Shown here piece after piece: positions 50,301-64,000 of a stretch of DNA of 64,000 nt; positions within the stretch are counted from its first letter, which is position 1, and every line of letters starts with the position of its first letter. Where the stretch lies: NCBI RefSeq assembly GCF_964340395.1, contig NC_135564.1, forward strand, positions 11,922,391 through 11,986,390, read 5' to 3'. The stretch comes from Glandiceps talaboti. Lineage: Eukaryota > Hemichordata > Enteropneusta > Spengelidae. The notes below the pieces were generated by a model. It was not told where the DNA came from and did no database searches. It saw nothing but the letters and a program-made list of their open reading frames with translations. A program made the position numbers and the translations under genes.

Positions 50301-50968
50301 CTTTGGTGTAAGAAGAAACTACCATGCCAAGGGGAGTCATGCTGCCAAATGATGCATGATTTTCTGATGATTGGAGAAATATAGTTACAGAGGTTATTGA
50401 TATATCATATGGTTACATGTCATTTCCCACAGCTAACCACAAACAATAACATCTGACTAGTATACTTTGCATGAGAATGAATGTTCATGGAGTCGACCTC
50501 ATAGTATCAAATGATAATTTCTACTCCGAGTCAAATTTTTGCACGTCTTGCCAGCGTCCACAGGGGTACTACATGACAGAATGTACATCAGCATTGTATC
50601 CAAGCTGTATCACTCCAGCTTCTTTCACATGTCTCTTCCAAGACACATGATAACAGCTCATTATAGTAAACCCCTGATGATGCTGACAAGACGTCATTGA
50701 AAATTTAGGTATTGCTTCCAAGAAATTTGGTGACTCTTGTGAGCAGAAATTTTCATTTGAAACTATATAACTGTTTGTTTGATTTGTAATCTAGATGTGG
50801 ATATTCCGTAACCAATCACAGACCATGGATGACTGGTTGAATGACAGACCAAAGTACATACAGCAAGAAAGCAGTCTAATGGAAGACATTACTGAAGATA
50901 GAGAGTCTAATGGCGAGATTGCAAATAATGCTATCAATCAAATTATTTCAGATCATAAGGAGTTATAA
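37602..50968 (+). CDS. SLC11A2: SLC11/NRAMP proton-coupled divalent metal transporter (DMT1-type), 16 coding exons
   Basis: Coding exons: 37602-37808, 39138-39260, 39987-40065, 40325-40472, 41190-41260, 41967-42034, 43222-43377, 44257-44326, 45497-45603, 45961-46050, 46425-46454, 47453-47673, 48428-48497, 48974-49051, 49773-49805, 50795-50968. Every phase closes, giving 1,725 nt (574 aa plus stop), normal for animal DMT1. TM1 has the DPGN motif (Asp93-Asn96, in [15 protein letters not shown]). TM6 has [12 protein letters not shown] with the metal-selecting Met272 before PHN. TM8 has [12 protein letters not shown]. Family role: proton-coupled import of Fe2+/Mn2+ at the plasma or endosomal membrane. 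The 69-residue N-terminus is acidic and cytosolic. The TM7-TM8 outer loop is much shorter than in human DMT1 and lacks its cysteines. It is probably the single pro-orthologue of SLC11A1/SLC11A2, so the symbol is approximate. The 5' UTR resumes at 37593, nine bases before the ATG. Confidence 0.97.
37960..37988. repeat. Poly-C tract
   Basis: C-run interrupted by one T in SLC11 intron 1. Confidence 0.95.
38520..38615 (+). repeat. Fragment of the satellite-bearing element family
   Basis: GTAAGATAAAAATCTAAATT then CTTTTAGTT, followed by a poly-G run, resembles the left end of the elements at 925 and 57089 (TAGGATAAAAACTAAATTCT, TTTAGTT). Only the end is recognisable. Confidence 0.4.
41426..41548. 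repeat. 13-bp inverted repeat pair
   Basis: CCAATCTCCTTGT (41426-41438) and ACAAGGAGATTGG (41536-41548) are exact reverse complements 97 bp apart in SLC11 intron 5. It may be a small MITE. Confidence 0.7.
42072..42300. repeat. SINE-like dispersed repeat fragment in SLC11 intron 6
   Basis: (AATA/ACAATA)n then GCGAATTTATAACACGCCTT, CTCCCTAGGGAGTAAACAAT, CATTGCAGCC and CTACCAGGTCCCTAATTATA. This order is familiar from abundant SINE-like repeats of marine invertebrates; the family name is not recalled. Confidence 0.5.
43632..43672 (+). repeat. Intronic copy of SLC11 exon 7 3' edge plus donor
   Basis: TATATCTACATTCAACTCTG then GTTTAGTAAGTGTGTATAG copies the exon 7 end and donor (TATATCTACATTCAGCTCTG then GTTTTGGTAAGTATAG, near 43358-43390) about 280 bp downstream in the same intron. 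Confidence 0.8.
43797..44049. mobile_element. CAGGGGTGAACAAATC MITE, both ends present
   Basis: The 16-bp perfect terminal inverted repeats are CAGGGGTGAACAAATC at 43797-43812 and its reverse complement at 44034-44049. The element is 253 bp and non-coding, with a sister at 16662. The CAGGGGTG end is hAT-like, but the flanking 8-mers do not match, so the superfamily is not proven. Confidence 0.85.
44452..44545. repeat. (GA)n/(CAGA)n microsatellite
   Basis: A GA run switches into a pure CAGA run in SLC11 intron 8. Confidence 0.98.
44841..44913. mobile_element. Tiny palindromic element with 19-bp perfect arms
   Basis: CGGTGGCCCCTAGGTGACA (44841-44859) and its exact reverse complement (44895-44913) enclose 35 bp. 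The ACATA flank on the left and TTATGT on the right also partly pair. It may be a minimal MITE. Confidence 0.7.
46050..46285 (+). repeat. Tandem copies of SLC11 exon 10 3' edge and donor in its intron
   Basis: The last 40 bp of exon 10 and the donor recur about every 80 bp. The word GTCAAAGTTC (GTCAGAGTTC in one copy) is at 46031 in the exon and at 46112, 46191 and 46268 in the intron. The first two intron copies still read [11 protein letters not shown] in the exon frame and are followed by gtaatt instead of gtaagt. Confidence 0.92.
46520..46625 (+). repeat. Dispersed repeat copy 2 (related to 380-510)
   Basis: GCATCGTCATAAACCACATC, TTTTGCGGCACAATCCAAAA and GAGTGTCGCAGAAGAAATAA match the blocks around 380-510 and the two flanks of the element at 925-2676. 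Confidence 0.6.
47327..47367. repeat. (AAT)n microsatellite
   Basis: Near-pure AAT trinucleotide run in SLC11 intron 11. Confidence 0.97.
47940..48045 (+). repeat. SINE-like dispersed repeat, copy B
   Basis: CAATCAATCCAAATTTCTAC, AGCACCGATTTCCAGAGCAA, TGTTCTGTTCAGTAT and CATAGGTTTTGGTGAAT match copy A at 21808. Confidence 0.75.
48498..48900 (+). repeat. Decaying tandem copies of SLC11 exon 13 3' edge and donor
   Basis: Exon 13 ends GTTGTCATGGCAATTAATAT, TTTTCTAGTTATACTG, then gtaagtgatgc. A copy at 48559 reads GTTGCCATGGTAATTAATAT, ATTTCTAGTTATATTG, then gttagtgatgc. Weaker ones follow at about 48677, 48770, 48838 and 48874, spaced about 35-120 bp. The first copy still encodes [12 protein letters not shown] in frame. 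Confidence 0.85.
49806..50794. other. SLC11 last intron
   Basis: About 1 kb with no exon; a small direct duplication (ACCACAACACACTGCAACTA and CTACAACACACTGCCAGTAT, near 50088 and 50149) is the only structure. Confidence 0.6.
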
Positions 50969-53900
50969 AAACTGATACATTTTTAATAGATGATATAAAA
51001 TTGATGATAATGAAACTATAATTTCCAAATTTTATAAAGAAATTATGATTGCTTAGTTACTACATCTAGTATACATGCAGTACTAAGTATGTACTGGGTA
51101 TATTATTAAACTATTTGAGTTTCACATGCTCATATCAATGCAAAAATAATGCTGAGAGATTTGAGACAGTAAAGATTGAAAAACCTGTACTATATACAGT
51201 AAGCATGGTGTGTATGTGTGTGTATGTGTATGTGCGCACACGTGCAGTAGGGGGTCTGTGCCAGTGCTAGTGTGTGCATGTGTCTGTGTCTGTCAGTCTG
51301 CGATCCATATTTGTATGTATGTATGTATGTATGTATGTATGTATGTATGTATGTATGTATGTATGTATGTATGCATGTATGTATGTATGCATGTATCTAT
51401 GTATGTATCTATGTACGTATGTATGTATGTACGTACGTACGTACGTACGTACGTACATACGTACGTACATACGTACGTACGTACATACGTACGTACGTAC
51501 ATGTATGTATGTATGTATGTATGTATGTATGTATGTATGTATGTATGCATGTATGCATGTATATATGTATGCATGTATGCATGTGTGAATGTGTGGATGT
51601 ACATATGTATGTACATATGCATATGTGTGTATTAAGATATGCATGGTTGATATGAAGTGCTACACACTGTACATGCACCATTTATTACAGTATTCATGAG
51701 TAATGACAGTTCTAATCTTTGCATATTATTTACATAAATTTTGTTAACAGGGATTAGTTATCCAATCAAATTGAAATGCATATTATTGAAAGTATTACAC
51801 AATAGTATGACTATTGGGAGTGTTGTTTACACATAAACATCAAACAACAATACATTATATTATGAAGTAGCATTCAGAGCTCAGGCATTCCTAACATATT
51901 TACCCAAGGCTTTAACACAAACGCAGTATTAACACAACTGAAATAGCTGTTATTTCATTTTTAAACTGTAAAACTAACAAAACACAGTCAACATATTCAT
52001 GAATACATGTGAATATTACATTATAATATAAGAAATACCACCCACTATAATTTGTACATTTTATAATACACAAGCAGGGGAATTGATACACAACTAATGA
52101 AAGTACCCGGGTATTACAGATTTAGTATATGTAAATTACCACTCATGATCTAGGAATGACTGGAATTGTATTGTGTATTGTTGGTAGGTAATTCTTCTCA
52201 CATAGGGTATCATCAGTTGAATATTCAGATTTTTATCATATACTTATTAAGTACAAGGATGTGAAGACCTCTTGATAAAGTCAAACCTTGAATTTCAAAC
52301 TATATCAGTCATTTTCAAAATATATATCAAAGTAATCAAGATTATTTTATCCCATTATTTAGGTCTGTGTCAAAAACGTTCACTCTTCAGGAGGGTAACC
52401 TTCAAGTCATAGATAAGTGATAACTGAACCAGTTTTCAATAGGGGAACCTTCCTCCAAGTCATAGATAAGTGAAAATTGAATCACTTATAGCAAACATTA
52501 ATCCTCTAAAAAGTATGAGAGCATAACACATAATGTCCTTTTTTTCCCAATGTGTCACTTAAAGGTGCAATAAAATGGCACACATCTTGACTTTCCACAG
52601 CATTATGTAACAGCATTGAATGAAATGATATGAACTACAGTATCAGTTATTGCTCATCACTCAAATAGGCAATGTATATACTTCAGGCAGCGCAAGTTAA
52701 ACATAGAACATAAATTTGTAACAAAATACTGATTTCTTTCTAAGTGTGTAAAACATTCAGTAAGATATAAGGCAAATCAGATAATGAGAAAGTTGACATA
52801 AATTATATTGATCAGAAATGATACAATTTACTATAGCATGGTAATGTCACAAGTTTGAGAGATAAAACCTGTGGTCAATTTTCCTTTATTTTGAATGTAC
52901 CAGTGTAATTGCATAATTAAGCAGATCAGTGGTGGGTGTACACGTTCATTTAAAGTGCACAAACTGGGTTTATAAGATTTTTACCTATGGGGAAAATGCT
53001 TAATACATGTAAAACCATGACTAAATTATTCTTAGACTAGTAAAATGTAGATGTCGATGCATGCCTTCAATGGCATTGATATGAAATGTGCCTCAGAAAT
53101 AAACTTTAATTTCTTGCTGTTATTTTGTTCAAGACATTCATGTCCAGCCAATTCTCAGATAAAATCAAGAAAAAAAAATCAAGGGTTACCAAATTTTTGA
53201 AACAGAGATCAAAATGTTGCCATTTTATAATCCAATATGGCCGCCAAATAATATGCTAATTCTATGGGAAAAATAAAGGATTGTTAATTTCCTTGAAAAC
53301 AAGATGGCAGATCCCAAAATTTGTTTTGCTATTTCACAAGGACCAGAAGAAGCTTTCATATGGCAAAGTGTGCAGAGATTTGATTTGCAGTGAAATTCAC
53401 CCTGAGGCACATTCTACCTTAACACTCATCTTCTACAATAAACAATTGATAGCATAGAGGGATATCCTTGCCGCCTCCCCCCCAAAAAAAAACAAAAACA
53501 AAAAAAAAAAAAAAAAAAACAAACAACAACAACAACAAACTAAACTAAAACAAACAAACAAAAACAAAACATGCATATAAACTCAGAGTATGCCCTGTTA
53601 TCCCCAGAATATTGGTGTTCATGTGGATTGTTAATTAATTTGTATGGTTAGAAATAATTTGTTCCAAAACTTATTAGGAGTGTACACTTATCAAATGATG
53701 AAATAATATCCGTCAGTTCAAAAGAAGATTCTGATTACCATACTTTATTTTCCTTGAAAGCAAATGACACATTTCATGAATTACAATACAAATTTATCTG
53801 GATAAATGTCAAAATTAAATTTTTAGAATGAGTAAATTGCTGTAAGTATTAAATGTACATATGTATGTTTGAGGGAACAAGCATGAAGTTTTCTCTGTGT

Positions 53901-55680
53901 TCTAACACAATGTTACACCATGTCTGTAAGACTTAAGTCATCAGGACAGCCTTAGATAATTCTATGTTTCACATCCCAACACCTTAGAAATGATGGGTCA
54001 GTCGCTCACCTAAAAACTTTTTAAAAGGTATATAAAAAAGTAAGGGACTGTGTACATGTTGGGATATTTTCAATGCATAATCATACTTTAACTGTCTGAA
54101 TGACTTAACAATGACAATTAAAGTAAGAAGGAAATTGTGAACTATATGTTTTATTCGTGGTCAAACATTTCATAATTAAACATTGTTCGCACAGAGTACA
54201 CATTTATGGGGTTCTCATCATACAATCAGTGGCATTGTGAGTTTCTCCCAGGGGGTGGTTTTTAAAAAAAAAAAATTATTGAAAAATATAAGGTTGCTAG
54301 GATCATGAGAAAAATAAAATTAACTAAGGCCACCTTCACAAAGAAATAATGTGATGCTTCACTCATTAAAGTAACACAGATTCTGTAACTTTTTTATCTT
54401 TTGTGTTTACTTTCATTTCATATTGGATTATATATAATATGTTATCGCAGCAATTAAGATATGTTGAATCACAACTAGCAATAGTTTGAGCAACCAACCA
54501 GGAATTTTTTCATGATATATAAATGAAATGACATAGTTTTTTGGTTACCGTTTCCAGGTACCTCAGTATTCAAAACTTATTTCAATATAAATTCTTTGTA
54601 ATATGGTGTTTGCAATCAGTGATGGTGAATTTTGTTTGAATCCATGACAGTAACAACATCATTTGGTGTTTCTACTTACACTCCTTAAAGAGAGGAGTGA
54701 CATTTACAAATAGCACCTCATACCTCAAATGAAGTCGATTACAAAGGGTGCGATTTAACAATTTTTACCTCAAAAAATTCTTTTATTTGTATTTCTTATT
54801 TTCTTTTTGGTGAAGCTGTATATCTTAAAGTTGTGTGTAATTACGACTTAAAATTTTCTAATAGTACTTTAATAGAGGGGATGAACTTGTGATATCTGAC
54901 AGCATTACAGAGAATAGATTTATAATGACAATTAAATGTGCACACAACAGTTGAATGTGTTTTTATTTGAAAATATTTATCTATGTCTATGTGATATGTA
55001 TGATTAAGTGCAAATTCATGAATGTCACTTTTGTTTTACAATAAAGTTTTTATATTCCTGTATAAAGATAAAAGGTTATTGTGTCACTTATCTCACAGCT
55101 TGGTATCTAAACTCTGCTGTCATAAATGAGAGCGTTGAAAAGTGCAGATAAAACTAAGACTGAGGTGTCTTGAATTGAACATGGTCCAAGGCTACTTATC
55201 TCAATGAAATAAAGTAAAATTCCCAACTTAGTTTAATGTGCATGTCTATATTGTACATACCTACAACAAACATGTCTCTATTTCTTACCAATGATGTAGT
55301 AATGATATTACTCAGTTACAAACAACCCTATGACATTCCTTTGCGTTTCTAATCCTCAATATTTAAGAATTAGTGACTGAGTAGTGTGTATGTACTCTGC
55401 TTACTATTATTATCAAAACACTTATTGATTCATCTATCATGATGGCATATACCGGTATAATTTTTGATTAAAATGCACAAATAAGCATATAATTTTAACT
55501 TCCCTTAAAAATGAGATTGGGTTATTCATTAAACATTAACAACTTATTGACTGACACCATGGTTCATACCTGTGTGGTATTTTGTTGTAAAAGAACATTG
55601 TGGATGTACTTGCAAGTGACACTTGTTATTTTCCATTTCATAACATATTTTGTATATTAGATCAGTAATTTCTTACCTCG
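50969..55680 (+). other. SLC11 3' UTR and downstream flank
   Basis: AT-rich DNA after the stop. AATAAA signals occur at several points, for example near 53098 and 55040, so the true end is not fixed. It contains the (TATG)n array at 51199-51640 and an A-rich tract near 53490-53570. I looked for an iron-responsive element: CAGTGN words near 51262, 52902 and 52929 lack a pairing 5-bp stem. Confidence 0.4.
51199..51640. repeat. (TATG)n/(TACG)n/(TACA)n microsatellite
   Basis: Tetranucleotide array that switches between TATG, TACG and TACA units. All long reading frames on both strands here are repeat artefacts. Confidence 0.98.
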
Positions 55681-55689
55681 CAGCATATG

Positions 55690-56415
55690 TAGTACAAAAA
55701 ATTCTTGATTACATGTCTGCATAAAAAATTCTCGATTACATGTGTATGCATAACAAAAATCTCTCAATTACATGTATATGCATAACAATTTCTCAATTAC
55801 ATGTATATGCATGACGAAAAATTTCTCAATTACATGTATATGCATAACAATTTCTCAATTACATGTATATGCATAACAATTTCTCAATTACATGTATATG
55901 CATGACGAAAAATTTCTCAATTACATGTATATGCATAACAATTTCTCAATTACATGTATATGCATAACAATTTCTCAATTACATGTATATGCATACAAAT
56001 TACTCAATTACATGTATATGCATAAAAATTTCTCGATTACATGTCTATGCATAACAAAAATCTATCAATTACATGTATATGCATAATAAAAAACTTATTA
56101 CAAGTCTATGCATGACAAAAATTTCTTGATTACATGTATATGCATACCTAAAATTTCTTGATTACATGCATATGCATGACAAAAAATTCTCGATTAAAAA
56201 TTTCTCAATTACATGTACATGCATGACAACATTTCTTGATTACATGTCTGCCTGACAGATTTCTCAATTAGGTGTATATGCATAATAAAAAATTCTTGAT
56301 TACATGTATATCAGATGCATAATAAAAAACTGATTACAAGTCTATGCATGACAAAAATTTCTTGACTACGTATATATGCATACCAAAAATTTCCCAATTA
56401 CATGGATACGCATAA
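55690..56415. repeat. About 29-33-bp minisatellite, about 22 copies
   Basis: The unit reads ACATGTATATGCATAACAAT then TTCTCAATT (29 bp), with variants carrying GACGAAAA (33 bp). The centre is more homogeneous than the ends. Confidence 0.95.
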
Positions 56416-56449
56416 CAAAGTACAATACTATGACTTGTACTCATATCTT

Positions 56450-56730
56450 ATCCAAATTAATGCTCATCCAAGAACCACATAACCATTTAAAACCCAAATT
56501 GAAACTGAAAATGCTCCCATATATGTGTAACACCAGTTTAGAAAATGATATTTTTGTAATGGGTTGGTAAAAAATGAATTTTTTATACCCATACCCTCAT
56601 TGTCCTGTGTACAAGATTTCATTGAAATCCATCCAGTGGTATTGAGATGTACACAGACAGTCATACGTACACACATAGATAGACAGACAGACAGACATTG
56701 GTATAATATTAGCTTCCTCTACTGGAGCTA
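56450..56730 (+). repeat. Microsatellite-tailed dispersed repeat, copy 2
   Basis: It has the same layout as 12370-12560: a body ending ATTTCATTGAAATCCATCCA, GTATTGAGATGTACACAGAC, a (CAGA/TAGA)n run and a terminal GGAGCTAA. Confidence 0.4.
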
Positions 56731-57088
56731 AAACAACTTGAATATAAAATATATGTATAGACATATATCACTTGATTGGTATGCGCCACACAAGTATCTA
56801 ATATAATATGTTTCGAAACATCATCAAGGCTGCTATATTCAGTTTTTTTTTAAAACTTTCATTGTGCCAACTTTTTTTCAATTAGTACTTACTTTTTCAT
56901 ACTCTCTCATTTGTATGGTACACATAACATGGTGAAAATCAACTGTAAATTAGATATTGTATGTCGAAACCCCACTGTGGAATGTCTACGTATATGATAA
57001 GATGACTAATACTAGAAAACAAAAGATATAAAAATAAAGACAAAATGAGGGAGCAATTTTGATGGCTATATCGAAAACCAAGAAGTCA

Positions 57089-57520
57089 TTTAGGGTTGAG
57101 ATCAATAATTCAATGGAGGATAAAAACCTAAATTTCTTTAGTCCGGCCTCAGACATCCCATAACCCACCACAACCCATCCTTCCACAATGTAAACCAAAA
57201 TTGACAATTGAATCAGACAGCACAAATTCAATTTCAAATCAGTATGTAGTAGTCTGTAGTGCTATGAATGCTGAGCCAGTATGTTAGTGAGTTTGTTAGT
57301 TAGTTAGTTTGTTGACACTATTGTATTTTCGTGACATGCATTACTAAGCTCATGGTGAAAATTCTTCCATTTCTCAATTTGCCAATTTAGGAGTATACAA
57401 CAGATCGTTTCGTAGGATGAGAACTAAAATGGCTTAAAACACCCACCTCCCCATTCCAAAGTAAAATAATTTGGTCTTTTATCCTACATTGAACTATTGA
57501 TCTTGCCCCTTATCAAACAA
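57089..57520. mobile_element. Sister of the satellite-bearing inverted-repeat element, with one satellite unit
   Basis: It starts TTGAGATCAATAATTCAATG, GAGGATAAAAACCTAAATTT and ends TTTTATCCTACATTGAACTA, TTGATCTTGCCCCTTATC, the inverted ends seen at 925-2676. Inside, CAGTATGTAGTAGTCTGTAG, TGCTATGAATGCTGAGCCAG is about one satellite unit. The right body (TGACATGCATTACTAAGC...CAGATCGTTTCGTAGGATGAG in two words) matches the body right of the large array. Confidence 0.8.
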
Positions 57521-57635
57521 AGCATAGCAATGTTTGATTTTGTTTTTAAAAAAACATTGTCATAAAGAAGATGGTGTTTACATAATCAAGGTAATTCTTA
57601 GTTAGTAATAAAATATCTGGTATGTAACAATTATC

Positions 57636-57775
57636 ATTTAGCCAGGTGAAATACTAGTGACCTAAAGGGTCTTGCCATTACTTGTCCTGAACGAGTCATG
57701 ACAAACCCATTATTACTGTGTGTCACATGTATTTGCTGGCTGAATGAACACAAACATTAAGAGCACGATTATTAC
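57636..57775. mobile_element. Palindromic MITE, sister of 3343-3487
   Basis: CATTTAGCCAGGTGAAATAC, TAGTGACCTAAAGGG on the left; the right arm reverse complement reads CATTCAGCCAGCAAATACAT, GTGAC. Both match the arms of the element at 3343. Confidence 0.6.
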
Positions 57776-57963
57776 ATAACGATTATCTCTGCACTAGTCT
57801 AGCATAATAGTATATGAACAATCGGGAAAAATACTGCCAATTTTGACGATTTTGATTCATATTTCGAGTACCCCAGAATCAATGATGGAAATGCCAGGAT
57901 ATGCTTCCCGTATTTTCAGTTCAACTGCATACAAATTGTTTGCTAGTGTATAACATATGATAA

Positions 57964-64000
<6,037 letters not shown>

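Noticed and set aside
51210-51681. Several long frames on both strands
   Set aside because: Made entirely by the (TATG)n/(TACG)n microsatellite.
50969-55100. Iron-responsive element in the SLC11 3' UTR
   Set aside because: CAGTGN words at about 51262, 52902 and 52929 lack the 5-bp stem and C bulge.

Overview
The window is nuclear DNA from an animal. It is AT-rich, its genes have GT-AG introns and conserved metazoan proteins, and it carries many microsatellites, minisatellites, tRNA-derived SINE-like repeats and short inverted-repeat transposons. The repeat types and the 2A-like peptide fit a marine invertebrate, perhaps a deuterostome such as a hemichordate, echinoderm or lancelet. The species cannot be fixed from the sequence.

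Four host genes can be read exon by exon with phases that close. (1) 6365-17826, minus: an NAB (NGFI-A/EGR-binding) corepressor, 6 coding exons, 627 aa, with a promoter-like area near 20.2-21.0 kb. (2) 27221-35334, minus: PSMD3/Rpn3 of the 26S proteasome lid, 11 exons, 494 aa, complete. (3) 37602-50968, plus: an SLC11/NRAMP (DMT1-type) divalent metal transporter, 16 coding exons, 574 aa, complete, with a noncoding first exon near 35.99 kb. PSMD3 and SLC11 lie head to head over about 660 bp. (4) 57964 to the right edge, minus: the 3' part (1,235 aa) of a large single-pass membrane protein. It has a coiled coil, a Cys-rich segment, twelve hydrophobic heptads, two Ig domains, a GCC2/GCC3 (ephrin-receptor-like) Cys module, a membrane helix and a short tail. 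Its 5' end is outside the window.

Between the genes, 0.9-2.7 kb is an inverted-repeat element swollen by about 37 copies of a 37-bp satellite; a sister copy at 57.1-57.5 kb has about one unit. NAB introns hold a MITE with two CTCF-consensus matches, a palindromic MITE, and a broken element with a 2A-like peptide and a herpesvirus-tegument-protease-like domain on opposite strands. The 21.0-27.2 kb stretch is gene-poor and has a perfect 40-bp inverted repeat between (TA)n tracts. 51.0-57.9 kb is SLC11 3' flank, microsatellite and minisatellite.

Most worth a second look: three exons of the SLC11 gene have extra copies of their own 3' edge plus splice donor in the following intron; the satellite-swollen transposon with its nearly satellite-free sister; the transposon-borne CTCF-like sites; the 2A/protease fossil; and the 21-bp periodic coding repeat in the Ig protein. 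The three recognised gene families also sit on HOX-bearing chromosomes in human, which suggests an old linkage.
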